Positions 15,432 to 23,081 of a DNA stretch of 33,299 nucleotides are shown here, piece by piece; the first letter of the stretch is position 1; the number at the start of each line of letters is the position of its first letter. Source of the DNA: Pseudomonadota bacterium (GTDB taxonomy: Bacteria; Pseudomonadota; Gammaproteobacteria; Burkholderiales; Rhodocyclaceae); NCBI GenBank assembly GCA_018261895.1, contig JAGTRT010000031.1, forward strand, positions 1-33,299, written 5' to 3'. Below the pieces are notes generated by a model. It saw only the letters and a program-made list of their open reading frames with translations. It ran no database searches and was not told the origin of the DNA. Position numbers and translations under genes: made by a program.

Positions 15432-15983
15432 ATGCATAAGCTCGACTGGAAGCCAGCTGAAGAATGGGAACCACATTCCCATGTTCCAGTCTTCACCACC
15501 GAAACCACCTCGGCCGAAACAACGCGGCTTGTCGCTGGGGTGCCCGGCGGGGATTCGTCCATATTGCTCAAGCTAGTGGAGTGCCTCACACCGCCATTCT
15601 TCGTCCTCTACGTTTTGCACACACCGAGGGGTGAAGGTGTTCCCGGCCGTTATCAAAGCCCAGAACTCGAACTTGCCGAACTCCAATCGTTTTTCACTCG
15701 ATTCGCGTCGTTCTTCGCTGCCGATGCACGTTTCGATCTGTGGATTCATTCACCAAGCGCCAAAGGAACCATCGTTTGGGACCGTCACAACTTAATCTAT
15801 GGCTACGGCCCAATCGATTGCTTCGGCAGTGTTCTTGGCTCCCTCGGTTTCTCAATCGGCCGGCCTTTGGTTCCCGGTCCACACATGCACCACTATCGCA
15901 AAGAGTTTGACGGAGACGCCGAGGCTCTCCTATCCGCATTCTCGTGGCAGCACTCTCCGCTTCGCCATGAGGACGAACAGTGA
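15432..15983 (+). CDS. Hypothetical cassette-array protein
   Basis: A 183-residue soluble protein from the ATG at 15432, 19 bp after the lipoprotein gene. It has hydrophobic beta-like stretches (LTPPFFVLYVLHTPRG, FDLWIHSPSAKGTIVWDRHN, LIYGYGPIDCFGSVLGSLGF) and a His-rich segment GPHMHHYRKEF near the C-terminus. No signal peptide or helix long enough to span a membrane. I do not recognise the family. GC content rises here relative to the preceding genes, so this part of the array may have a different origin. Confidence 0.66.
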   Translation: MHKLDWKPAEEWEPHSHVPVFTTETTSAETTRLVAGVPGGDSSILLKLVECLTPPFFVLYVLHTPRGEGVPGRYQSPELELAELQSFFTRFASFFAADARFDLWIHSPSAKGTIVWDRHNLIYGYGPIDCFGSVLGSLGFSIGRPLVPGPHMHHYRKEFDGDAEALLSAFSWQHSPLRHEDEQ

Positions 15984-16006
15984 CCGCGAAGCCCAAGTAA
16001 TCGATC

Positions 16007-16324
16007 ATGAAAACCTACAACTGCCCAGCCTGCGAACGTTCAACGCTTTCGTTCTGGCGCGTGCAATTTCTCGGGCCGCTTCGCTCGATCCGGTGCGATG
16101 CTTGTGGCGCACGTGTTTCAGTCCCCTGGCTACTGTCCAGTCTGTTTGGCCTGCTTGCCACCGGTGCGGCTTGGGTTGGAGGTCTGGCTGGAATTGTGGT
16201 GTGTGCCTCGTCTAACCTGGTCAGCGGATCGACCCTTGCCGTGGCGGCCTTGCTCGGGGCCGTTGTCGTCACCGCCCCGGTTTTGTGGCTCTATGGCAGA
16301 GTGCTCTATCTGGTGGTCAAATAG
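16007..16324 (+). CDS. Zinc-ribbon membrane protein of unknown function
   Basis: A 105-residue protein. An N-terminal zinc ribbon is formed by two CxxC knuckles (YNCPACERS and IRCDACGAR, about 24 residues apart). Two membrane segments follow (WLLSSLFGLLATGAAWVGGLAGIVVCA and LAVAALLGAVVVTAPVLWLYG). The ATG at 16007 begins with MKTYNCPAC, so no alternative start is needed. attC-5 begins about 30 bp after the stop. Zinc-ribbon/two-helix proteins are common but functionally undefined. Confidence 0.68.
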   Translation: MKTYNCPACERSTLSFWRVQFLGPLRSIRCDACGARVSVPWLLSSLFGLLATGAAWVGGLAGIVVCASSNLVSGSTLAVAALLGAVVVTAPVLWLYGRVLYLVVK

Positions 16325-16352
16325 ACGCCATGCGAACGGTCCATTTCTCAGC

Positions 16353-16439
16353 GCGCCCAATGCTGCCCGACACGTCTGCCCGACCGGCCGCCGGAAGGGC
16401 TTGCTTGGCTTCGTCCGCGCTCATTCCACGTTGAGGCGC
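16353..16439 (+). repeat. attC-like recombination site 5
   Basis: GCGCCCAAT (16353-16361) and GTTGAGGCGC (16430-16439) pair with one bulged A, giving the R''/R' outer stem. The canonical AAC of R'' is AAT here. About 87 bp long. The next gene starts 2 bp after it. This is the weakest of the five sites. Confidence 0.55.
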
Positions 16440-16441
16440 TG

Positions 16442-16885
16442 ATGGAACCGTACGAACAAAACATCCTCCAGCACATCGAAAAGCACGGTTGCAGCGTGAC
16501 CTCCGTGTTTGATCCGGAGGAGGTCAATCCGCCGTTTTCGTACTCGATCGGGATCGCCAGATCTTCCGGCGCGCCTGAGCTGATCATTGTCGGGCTCAGT
16601 TCCAAGCTGTCGCACTGGATGATCAACGAGTACAACCGCCGGGTTCGATCGGGCGAGGCGTTTTTGCCCGGTGTTCTCTACGCCGGTTTCCTTGAGGGTT
16701 TCACGGTTCAATTCGGCTCCGTCTCGCGTGAAAACAAGACGGAGTACATGTGCTCTGCCTGCTGGCTGCACGGTGGCGAGGAGTTCGAGGCTTTGCAGCT
16801 CATCTGGCCCAATACGTCGGGAATTTGGCCGTGGGATGCCGAGGCTTCGGAGTGGTTCCGCGCCAACCAGCCTTTGCTTGCCTGA
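16442..16885 (+). CDS. DUF4262-family protein (last cassette gene)
   Basis: A 147-residue soluble protein of the DUF4262 type. HIEKHGCSVTSVFDPEEVNPPFSYSIGI is followed by GAPELIIVGL and then a C-terminal LQLIWPNTSGIWPWD, the usual order of blocks in this family. The ATG at 16442 immediately follows attC-5. Function of the family is unknown. No attC could be found after it: only 17 bp separate its stop from the next start, and the following gene has core-like GC content. This cassette therefore seems truncated or lies at the array end. Confidence 0.8.
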   Translation: MEPYEQNILQHIEKHGCSVTSVFDPEEVNPPFSYSIGIARSSGAPELIIVGLSSKLSHWMINEYNRRVRSGEAFLPGVLYAGFLEGFTVQFGSVSRENKTEYMCSACWLHGGEEFEALQLIWPNTSGIWPWDAEASEWFRANQPLLA

Positions 16886-16902
16886 GCGCTGGCCTGCCTG
16901 CC

Positions 16903-17307
16903 ATGACCCTCTCGTCCCTCTGGAAATACCTCGCTGCCTGGCTGGTCATGCTGGTGGTGTCGGTCGCCAACGGCTCGCTGCGCGACTTCACGTATGGGCG
17001 GCAGATGAGCGAATTGTCAGCGCACCAGGTGTCGACGGTGACGGGCGTGCTGTTGCTGGGCTGGGTGATCCGGGCGTTCATCCGGCGTTATTCGCCGGAT
17101 TCCGGGCGCCAAGCGCTGGGGATCGGGCTGGCCTGGGCGGCGATGACGGTGGCTTTCGAGTTCCTGTTTTTCCACTTTGTCGGCGGGCATTCGTGGGCCG
17201 CGCTGCTGGCGAATTACGATGTGCTGGCCGGACGGGTGTGGGTTTTCGTGCTGCTCTGGGTGGCGCTGGCGCCGTACCTGTTTTTCCGCTGGCAGCGCCG
17301 GGGCTGA
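16903..17307 (+). CDS. Four-helix membrane protein of unknown function
   Basis: A 134-residue protein from the ATG at 16903 with four membrane segments: YLAAWLVMLVVSVANG, VSTVTGVLLLGWVIRAFI, LGIGLAWAAMTVAFEFLFFHFV and VWVFVLLWVALAPYLFF. Between helices 1 and 2 lies LRDFTYGRQMSELSAHQ. Base composition returns to the high GC of the core genome, so this is probably host sequence beyond the array. An upstream in-frame extension to 16750 overlaps the DUF4262 gene in another frame and was rejected. I do not recognise the family with certainty. Confidence 0.7.
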   Translation: MTLSSLWKYLAAWLVMLVVSVANGSLRDFTYGRQMSELSAHQVSTVTGVLLLGWVIRAFIRRYSPDSGRQALGIGLAWAAMTVAFEFLFFHFVGGHSWAALLANYDVLAGRVWVFVLLWVALAPYLFFRWQRRG

Positions 17308-17336
17308 GGCGGATCGGCTGCCGGCCGGGGGGCTTT

Positions 17337-17373
17337 GACGGTCAACCGGAAAAAATGGCCAAAATGGAAATCC
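17337..17373 (+). repeat. Dispersed 36-bp repeat, copy 4
   Basis: GACGGTCAACCGGAAA, then an A-run, TGGCC and AAAATGGAAATCC. It lies in the convergent gap between the four-helix protein and the minus-strand gene at 17410, 29 bp after the plus-strand stop. Confidence 0.88.
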
Positions 17374-17409
17374 GCAGCCCGGCGAGCGTTCCGGGCTGGG
17401 ACGCTAGTT

Positions 17410-17769
17410 TTACTGCGCAGCGAGTTCCGACTTGGGAATTTCGGTCAGGGTCAGGTAGCCGTCCTTGGTATTAACGACCTTGTAGACCGCGTCGGGCTTG
17501 GCCTGGGCTTTCTTGAGCACGTTCTGCCATTCGACCTCGGCCGAGCGCAGGCCGTCGATCTTCTTGTGCAGGGTGGCGACGCTGTCGGCGAGCTCGGTCT
17601 TGAGTTCTTCGTTGAACTGCGCGACGTGCTTGGCCGTGGGGTTCATGACGATGAGCACGGTGTTGACGAGCGTCAGCACGAGCGCGACGGCGACGAGGAT
17701 GACGGTCGGCTTTTCGAATGATTTGACTTTGACGGGTTGCTCTTTGTCGCTGGTTTCTTTTTCGCTCAT
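17410..17769 (-). CDS. Small single-pass membrane protein with coiled coil
   Basis: A 119-residue protein. A charged cytoplasmic N-terminus (MSEKETSDKEQPVKVKSFEK) leads into one membrane helix (TVILVAVALVLTLVNTVLIVM). A heptad-like stretch (FNEELKTELADSVATLHKKIDGL) and a short beta-like end (YKVVNTKDGYLTLTEIP) follow. The ATG at 17769 is preceded by GGGAGAGAGACC. Both sides carry dispersed-repeat copies (4 and 5), about 500 bp apart, so the gene is bracketed by direct repeats. Function unknown. Confidence 0.75.
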   Translation of the reverse strand: MSEKETSDKEQPVKVKSFEKPTVILVAVALVLTLVNTVLIVMNPTAKHVAQFNEELKTELADSVATLHKKIDGLRSAEVEWQNVLKKAQAKPDAVYKVVNTKDGYLTLTEIPKSELAAQ

Positions 17770-17858
17770 GGTCTCTCTCCCAAACGGGTTGTTCTACGGC
17801 TAATTACGGCCGCCGAACGGGGAAACTTGAGGATTTGCGCGGCAGGGAGGCGGATTAC

Positions 17859-17893
17859 ACGGTCAACCGGAAAAAATGGCCAAAAATGAAATC
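17859..17893 (+). repeat. Dispersed 36-bp repeat, copy 5
   Basis: CGGTCAACCGGAAA, A-run, TGGCC, AAAAATGAAATC, ending 2 bp from the cbbY stop codon (17896-17898). It reads on the plus strand although both neighbours are on the minus strand. Confidence 0.88.
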
Positions 17894-17895
17894 GA

Positions 17896-18594
17896 TCAGC
17901 CGCCAATCTGATCGAAACCGAAAGCGCTGAGATCCGGCAACACCTGCCAGGCGCCGGCGAAATCCTCGCTGGCCGTGTAGTCGTTGGGCGTGATGAGGCA
18001 GCGCAGGCCGGCGCCGAGCGCGGCGCGCAGGCCGTTGGCCGAATCCTCGATGGCCAGGCAGTTTTCGGCCGGCAGGGCGAGGCGGTCGAGCACCCAGCGG
18101 TAGATGTCGGGCGCCGGTTTCTTGGCGGGCACGATGTCGCCGGCGCCGATGACCGCGAACCAGCCGGGCGCATCCGGCCCGAGCGTGGCGCGAAGCAGCG
18201 CGGTGACGTTCTCCGGCGTGGTCGTCGTGGCGATGGCGAGGCGCAGGCCGCGCTGGCGGGCGTGCTGGATGAGCGCCGCGACGCCGGGCCGCAGCGGCAG
18301 GCTGCCGGAGTCGACGAGGCGCAGGTAGTGGCGCGTCTTGGCGGCGTGCAGGTCACGGACAAGGCTGTCGAAGCCGGGCCGGGCGGCGATGTCGGGCGCG
18401 TGGCGTTCGGCGTAGTGGCGGATGCGTTCCTTGCCGCCGGTGATGGCCAGCAGTCGGCCGTACAGCGCCTCGTCCCAATGCCAGTCCAACCCACAATCGG
18501 CGAAGGCGTGGTTGAAGGCCGGGCGATGGCCGTCGCGCTCGGTGTCGGCAAGCGTGCCATCGACGTCGAAAATGATTGCCTGACAAGGGTTCAT
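17896..18594 (-). CDS. cbbY: CbbY-type HAD phosphatase (xylulose-1,5-bisphosphatase)
   Basis: HAD-IA phosphatase. CbbY enzymes dephosphorylate xylulose-1,5-bisphosphate, a misfire product that inhibits RuBisCO. The 232-residue protein has motif I AIIFDVDGTLAD (nucleophile D10, acid D12) and the CbbY-typical cap ERDGHRPAFNHAFADCGLDWHW...LLAITGGKERI. Motif II is IATTTT, the motif III lysine is in VPAKKPAPDIY, and motif IV is AIEDSANGL. The ATG at 18594 is chosen; a GTG three codons upstream is possible. It diverges from the cbbF operon, sharing a control region of about 180 bp, which fits a Calvin-cycle housekeeping role. Related beta-phosphoglucomutase or Gph enzymes are less likely given the cap motif and context. 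Confidence 0.9.
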   Translation of the reverse strand: MNPCQAIIFDVDGTLADTERDGHRPAFNHAFADCGLDWHWDEALYGRLLAITGGKERIRHYAERHAPDIAARPGFDSLVRDLHAAKTRHYLRLVDSGSLPLRPGVAALIQHARQRGLRLAIATTTTPENVTALLRATLGPDAPGWFAVIGAGDIVPAKKPAPDIYRWVLDRLALPAENCLAIEDSANGLRAALGAGLRCLITPNDYTASEDFAGAWQVLPDLSAFGFDQIGG

Positions 18595-18659
18595 GGCCGC
18601 CACGATAGCCGGCCCGCGGCGACCTGCCCAGTCAGGATTGCTGACGCCGAACTTCAGCC

Positions 18660-18720
18660 CCGCTTATTAAGCCATACCTTAACCAGCAGGTAAGAAATTC
18701 TGACTAGGACTTAATTAATA
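18660..18720. promoter_or_regulatory. Candidate CbbR operator region between cbbY and cbbF
   Basis: An AT-rich island in the divergent gap contains the palindrome CTTATTAAG (18663-18671) and CTTA-N9-TAAG (18678-18694), the latter including T-N11-A spacing as bound by LysR-type regulators. TTAATTAATAA follows. Regulation by CbbR is inferred from gene content. Confidence 0.45.
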
Positions 18721-18772
18721 ACCCTCTTATCTTTGTGCCCAATGCAGTAACACAACCATGACGGGAGACACC

Positions 18773-19840
18773 ATGCAATTCGGACGCACCACCCTCTCCA
18801 AGTTCGTGATCGAACACACCCGGGGCCAGCACAGCGAAATGGGCGCCTTGCTCATCGACGTGGCGGCGGCCGTCAAGACCATCTCGGCCATGGTCGGCAA
18901 GGGCGCGCTGTCCGGCTTCTCCGGGCTGGCCGAGGCGATCAACGTGCAGGGCGAGGAGCAGAAGAAGATCGACGTCATGGCCAACGAGGCCATCCTGCGC
19001 CATTGCGAGTGGGGCGGCCAGCTGGCCGGCATGGCCTCCGAGGAACTCGACGTGCCCTACGCCATCCCCGAAGGCTACCCGCGCGGCCGTTACCTGCTGG
19101 TCTTCGACCCGCTCGACGGCTCGTCGAACAGCGACGTCAATGTGTCGGTCGGCAGCATCTTTTCCATCCTCATGCGGCCGGAAGCCGGCGACGCCGAGAC
19201 CGCCGACTACCTGCAGCCGGGCACCGAGCAAATCGCCGCCGGCTACGCCATCTACGGCCCGGCGACCATGTTCGTACTGACCGTCGGCAGCGGCACGCAT
19301 GGCTTCACGCTCGACCGCGAGAGCGGCAACTTCATCCTTACCCACCCCGACATCCGCGTCCCCGAAGACACCCGCGAATTCGCCATCAACACCTCGAACG
19401 AACGCTTCTGGGAACCGCCCGTGCAGCGCTACGTCGCCGAGTGCAAGGCCGGCAAGACGGGCGTGCGCGGCGCCGATTTCAACATGCGCTGGATCGCCTC
19501 GATGGTCGCCGAGGTGCATCGCATCCTCATGCGCGGCGGCATCTTCATGTACCCGAAGGACAACAAGGACCCGGCCAAACCCGGGCGGCTCCGCCTGCTC
19601 TACGAAGCCAACCCGATGGCCATGCTCGTCGAGCAGGCCGGCGGCGCGGCGAGCACGGGCCGCGTGCGCATCCTCGACGTGGCGCCGGACGCCCTGCACC
19701 AGCGCGTGCCGGTCATCCTCGGCTCGAAGAACGAGGTCGAGCGCGTCGAACGCTACCACCACGAGCACGACGCCGGCACTGACCGCCCCTTCGTCTCGCC
19801 GCTTTTCTCGGATCGTTCGCTGTTCCGCGAAACCGCCTGA
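18773..19840 (+). CDS. cbbF: Fructose-1,6-bisphosphatase class I
   Basis: Hydrolyses fructose-1,6-bisphosphate (often also sedoheptulose-1,7-bisphosphate) in the Calvin cycle and gluconeogenesis. The 355-residue protein has the metal-binding signature [20 protein letters not shown] (D112, D115) and the sugar-phosphate site [24 protein letters not shown], followed by [17 protein letters not shown]. The ATG at 18773 with CGGGAGACACC upstream was preferred over an ATG 15 bases earlier. It is the first gene of cbbF-cbbP-tkt-fba and is divergent from cbbY. cbbF is the operon name; fbp is the general one. Confidence 0.95.
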   Translation: MQFGRTTLSKFVIEHTRGQHSEMGALLIDVAAAVKTISAMVGKGALSGFSGLAEAINVQGEEQKKIDVMANEAILRHCEWGGQLAGMASEELDVPYAIPEGYPRGRYLLVFDPLDGSSNSDVNVSVGSIFSILMRPEAGDAETADYLQPGTEQIAAGYAIYGPATMFVLTVGSGTHGFTLDRESGNFILTHPDIRVPEDTREFAINTSNERFWEPPVQRYVAECKAGKTGVRGADFNMRWIASMVAEVHRILMRGGIFMYPKDNKDPAKPGRLRLLYEANPMAMLVEQAGGAASTGRVRILDVAPDALHQRVPVILGSKNEVERVERYHHEHDAGTDRPFVSPLFSDRSLFRETA

Positions 19841-19865
19841 CACCGCCGCCAGCAGGGAGAAAAAC

Positions 19866-20738
19866 ATGTCGATCAAACACCCGATCATCGCCATCACCGG
19901 TTCGTCCGGTGCCGGCACCAGCACCGTGATGCAGAGTTTTCAGCACATCTTCCGGCGCGAGCAGCTCAATGCCCAGATCGTCGAGGGCGACTCCTTCCAC
20001 CGCTACGACCGCATGGCCATGCGCGCAGAGATGAAGGCGCAGGAAGAAAACGGCAACCGCAATTTCAGCCATTTCGGCCCGGAAGCCAACCTGCTGGCCG
20101 AACTCGAACAACTGTTCATGAACTACGGCCGCGACGGCAGCGGCCAGGCGCGCAAATACCTGCACGATGAGGCCGAAGCCGCGCCGTGGAAGCAGCAGCC
20201 CGGCACCTTCACGCCCTGGCTGGACATCCCGGCCGGCACCGACCTCATGTTCTACGAAGGCCTGCACGGCGCCTACGCCGACGAGCAGATCAACATTGCC
20301 CAACACGTCGATCTCTGCGTCGGCGTCGTGCCCATCATCAACCTGGAATGGATCCAGAAGCTGCACCGCGACCAGAAGATGCGCGGCTACTCGCAGGAGG
20401 CGGTGACCGACACCATCCTGCGCCGCATGCCGGACTACGTCAGCCACCTCTGCCCACAATTCGGCCGCACGCACGTCAATTTCCAGCGCGTGCCGATTGT
20501 CGACACCTCCAACCCCTTCATCGCCCGCGACATCCCGTCGGCCGACGAAAGCATGGTCGTCATCCGCTTCGCCAACCCGAAGGGCATCGACTTCCAGTAC
20601 CTGCTCTCCATCCTGCACGGCTCCATGCTTACCCGCCCGAACACGCTGGTCGTCCCCGGCGGCAAGATGGGCCTGGCCATGCAGATGATTTTCACCCCGA
20701 TGATCCTGCGCCTCATGGATCAGAAGCGAAGGGCCTGA
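19866..20738 (+). CDS. cbbP: Phosphoribulokinase
   Basis: Phosphorylates ribulose-5-phosphate to ribulose-1,5-bisphosphate, the RuBisCO substrate. The 290-residue protein is the proteobacterial (short) type. It has the P-loop GSSGAGTST at residues 12-20, EGDSFHRYDRMAMR (substrate-binding and catalytic aspartate region), LMFYEGLHGAYAD (Walker B-like) and the C-terminal RPNTLVVPGGKMGLAMQMIF. AGGGAGAAAAAC precedes the ATG at 19866. It follows cbbF by 25 bp, so it is co-transcribed with it. A large hairpin repeat lies 16 bp after the stop. Identity is very secure. Confidence 0.97.
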   Translation: MSIKHPIIAITGSSGAGTSTVMQSFQHIFRREQLNAQIVEGDSFHRYDRMAMRAEMKAQEENGNRNFSHFGPEANLLAELEQLFMNYGRDGSGQARKYLHDEAEAAPWKQQPGTFTPWLDIPAGTDLMFYEGLHGAYADEQINIAQHVDLCVGVVPIINLEWIQKLHRDQKMRGYSQEAVTDTILRRMPDYVSHLCPQFGRTHVNFQRVPIVDTSNPFIARDIPSADESMVVIRFANPKGIDFQYLLSILHGSMLTRPNTLVVPGGKMGLAMQMIFTPMILRLMDQKRRA

Positions 20739-20754
20739 ATGCCATGCCCTTGCC

Positions 20755-20852
20755 AACCCCTCCCCAGCCCTCCCCTTCTCAGGGGAGGGAGAGCGGCCGA
20801 ACCCGCATCGGGTGTTCTCCTCCCCTGAGAAGGGGAGGCCGGGAGGGGTTTT
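20755..20852. repeat. Long inverted-repeat hairpin element, copy 1
   Basis: A unit of about 98 bp. Its left arm (AACCCCTCCCCAGCC then CTCCCCTTCTCAGGGGAGG) and right arm (CCTCCCCTGAGAAGGGGAGG then CCGGGAGGGGTTTT) are mutual inverted repeats, and each arm has its own small CCCCTTCTCAGGGG hairpin. It sits in the cbbP-tkt gap within the operon. Its right arm is the reverse complement of the left arm of the copy at 22943. Confidence 0.88.
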
Positions 20853-20894
20853 CGACCCCTGCGCTACCTGCAATTCGCCATTGAGAAGAGACCC

Positions 20895-22928
20895 ATGGAA
20901 CGAGACATGACCGAAACCCTATGCCGCCGGGAGCTGGCCAACGCCCTGCGCTTTCTCGCCATCGACGCCGTCGAGGCCGCCAAATCCGGCCACCCCGGTG
21001 CGCCGATGGGCATGGCTGACATCGCCGAAGTGCTGTGGCGCGACCATCTCAAGCACAACCCGACCAACCCGGCCTGGCCCGACCGCGACCGCTTCGTGCT
21101 CTCCAACGGCCACGGCTCGATGCTGCTCTACGCCCTGCTCCACCTCACCGGCTACGACCTGTCGCTCGACGACCTCAAGGCCTTCCGCCAGCTCGGCAGC
21201 AAGACCGCCGGCCACCCGGAAGTCGGCCACACGCCGGGCGTCGAGACGACCACCGGCCCGCTCGGCCAGGGGCTGGCCAACGCCGTTGGCATGGCGCTCG
21301 CGGAGAAGCTGCTGGCCCGGCGCTACAACCGGCCCGGCCATAGCATCGTCGATCACCGCACCTGGGTTTTCCTCGGCGACGGCTGCCTCATGGAAGGCAT
21401 CAGCCACGAAGCCTGCGCGCTGGCCGGCGTCTGGGGCCTGGACAAACTAACCTGCTTCTACGACGACAACGGGATTTCCATCGACGGCCACGTCGAAGGC
21501 TGGTTCCAGGACGACACGCCGGGCCGCTTCCGCGCCTACGGCTGGCACGTCGTCGGCCCCATCGACGGCCATGACCCGGCCGCCATCGGTGCCGCCATCG
21601 CCGAGGCCAAGGCGACGCACGGCCGGCCCAGCCTCATCGTCTGCCGCACCGAAATCGGCCACGGCTCGCCGAACAAGGCCGGCACGCACGACGTACACGG
21701 CGCCCCGCTCGGCGCCGCCGAAATCGCCGCGACCCGCGCCGCGCTGAACTGGCCGCACGCCCCGTTCGCGATTCCCGACAGCCTGCGCACCGCGTGGGAC
21801 AGCCGCCTCGCCGGCGCCTCGGCCGAAGCCCACTGGCAAGTCGCCTTCGCCGCCTACCGCAAGGCTTTCCCGGAACTCGCCGCCGAGTTCGACCGTACCC
21901 AATCCAACGGTCTACCGGAAAAATGGCCCGAAATTAAATTGGCCTTGCTGGCCATGGCCGCCGCCCGCGAAACCCCGGTCGCCACGCGCAAGTCCTCGCA
22001 GAACTGCCTCGACCTCCTCGTCGCCGGCGTGCCCGAACTGCTCGGCGGCTCGGCCGACCTGACCGGCTCCAACCTGACCGCCGGCAAGACCAGCCGCGCC
22101 CTGCACGACACGCCGCCGGACAGCGTGCCCAACTACATTTCCTACGGCGTGCGCGAATTCGGCATGACGGCGATCATGAACGGCGTCGCCCTGCACGGCG
22201 GGCTGATTCCCTACGGCGGCACCTTCGCCGTGTTCTCCGACTACGCCCGCAACGCCATCCGCATGAGCGCGCTGATGCGCCAGCGCGTCATCCACATCCT
22301 GACGCACGATTCCATCGGCCTCGGCGAAGACGGCCCGACGCACCAGCCGGTCGAACACGCCGCCAGCCTGCGCATCATCCCCGGCCTCGACGTCTGGCGG
22401 CCGTGCGACGAACTCGAAACCGCCGTCGCCTGGGCCGAAGCCCTTGAGCGCACCGGCGACGACCCCGGACCTTCCGCACTGTTCCTGTCCCGGCAAAATC
22501 TCCCTCAGTACGGCGCCCCGGCCGACCGGGCGGAAGGTGCTGCGCGCGGCGGCTACGTGCTCGCCGACGCCGAGGGTCCGCTGCAGGCCATCATCATCGC
22601 CACCGGCTCCGAAGTCGCCATCGCCATGGCGGCGCGGGCCACGCTGGCCGCAAGCGGCGTTGGCGTGCGCGTCGTCTCCATGCCCTGCACGCGGCGCTTC
22701 GACCGCCAGCCGGCAGCCTGGCGCCAAGCCGTGCTGCCGCGCGGCGTGCCGCGCCTGGCCATCGAAGCCGGCCACCGCGACGGCTGGTACAAATACGTCG
22801 GCCCCGACGGCGCCGTGCTCGGCCTCGACGACTTCGGCGCCTCCGGCCCGGCCCCGGCGCTCTACCAGCACTTCGGGATGACGGCCGAGGCACTGGTCGA
22901 TGCCGTGATACGCGCCATCGAAGACTGA
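20895..22928 (+). CDS. tkt: Transketolase
   Basis: Thiamine-diphosphate enzyme moving two-carbon units between sugar phosphates in Calvin-cycle regeneration and the pentose phosphate pathway. The 677-residue product has the expected length and order. [20 protein letters not shown] and [15 protein letters not shown] open the first domain. The cofactor motif [13 protein letters not shown] starts near residue 161. The pyrimidine domain has [37 protein letters not shown] and LSRQNLPQY, and the C-terminal domain has ATGSEVAIA. The ATG at 20895 is used; an ATG at 20907 is also possible. A diverged copy of the dispersed 36-bp repeat appears to encode the linker between domains (about residues 338-350). 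Hairpin repeats flank the gene on both sides. Confidence 0.96.
   Translation: MERDMTETLCRRELANALRFLAIDAVEAAKSGHPGAPMGMADIAEVLWRDHLKHNPTNPAWPDRDRFVLSNGHGSMLLYALLHLTGYDLSLDDLKAFRQLGSKTAGHPEVGHTPGVETTTGPLGQGLANAVGMALAEKLLARRYNRPGHSIVDHRTWVFLGDGCLMEGISHEACALAGVWGLDKLTCFYDDNGISIDGHVEGWFQDDTPGRFRAYGWHVVGPIDGHDPAAIGAAIAEAKATHGRPSLIVCRTEIGHGSPNKAGTHDVHGAPLGAAEIAATRAALNWPHAPFAIPDSLRTAWDSRLAGASAEAHWQVAFAAYRKAFPELAAEFDRTQSNGLPEKWPEIKLALLAMAAARETPVATRKSSQNCLDLLVAGVPELLGGSADLTGSNLTAGKTSRALHDTPPDSVPNYISYGVREFGMTAIMNGVALHGGLIPYGGTFAVFSDYARNAIRMSALMRQRVIHILTHDSIGLGEDGPTHQPVEHAASLRIIPGLDVWRPCDELETAVAWAEALERTGDDPGPSALFLSRQNLPQYGAPADRAEGAARGGYVLADAEGPLQAIIIATGSEVAIAMAARATLAASGVGVRVVSMPCTRRFDRQPAAWRQAVLPRGVPRLAIEAGHRDGWYKYVGPDGAVLGLDDFGASGPAPALYQHFGMTAEALVDAVIRAIED
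21906..21942 (+). repeat. Diverged copy of the 36-bp repeat inside tkt
   Basis: AACGGTCTACCGGAAAAATG followed by GCCCGAAATTAAATTGG aligns to the intergenic repeat over its whole length with a few substitutions and single-base gaps. It encodes [13 protein letters not shown] in frame. The region corresponds to the variable linker after the TPP domain, where many transketolases have LPxxW, so convergence is an alternative explanation. Confidence 0.5.
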
Positions 22929-22942
22929 CATCATGCCTAAGC

Positions 22943-23041
22943 AAACCCCTCCCGGCCTCCCCTTCTCAGGGGAGGAGAAAACCGCCAGCACATCGGCGTG
23001 CGCCCCCTCCCCTGAGAAGGGGAGGGTCGGGGAGGGGTTTT
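22943..23041. repeat. Long inverted-repeat hairpin element, copy 2
   Basis: A unit of about 99 bp in the tkt-fba gap. Left arm AAACCCCTCCCGGCC then TCCCCTTCTCAGGGGAGG; right arm CCTCCCCTGAGAAGGGGAGG then GTCGGGGAGGGGTTTT. It is in inverted orientation relative to copy 1: the left arm here equals the reverse complement of copy 1's right arm, while the central loops are unrelated. Confidence 0.88.
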
Positions 23042-23081
23042 GCCGCCCCCAAAACAGACAACCCCAGCCCACGGAGACCCC

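Larger units (their letters stand above)
11392..16885 (+). other. Gene-cassette array without integrase (CALIN-like)
   Basis: About 5.5 kb in which all ten genes read on the plus strand and are small, mostly unrecognised and AT-richer than their surroundings. Five separators have integron attC architecture: an outer R''/R' pair of the GCCYAAC...GTTRRRY type, inner complementary arms and a gene start a few bases after R'. No tyrosine recombinase resembling IntI is encoded in the window, so the array appears detached from, or distant from, its integrase. Three further junctions carry a different short inverted-repeat element instead of attC. The left boundary (attI or first core site) is not clear. 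The right end has no recognisable attC after the last cassette gene. Confidence 0.72.

Noticed and set aside
17337..17373. Idea that the dispersed repeat encodes a conserved peptide (TVNRKKxPKxK)
   Set aside because: One copy has a stop codon in that frame, frames beyond the repeat are unrelated, and other frames are equally conserved, so nucleotide-level conservation is sufficient.
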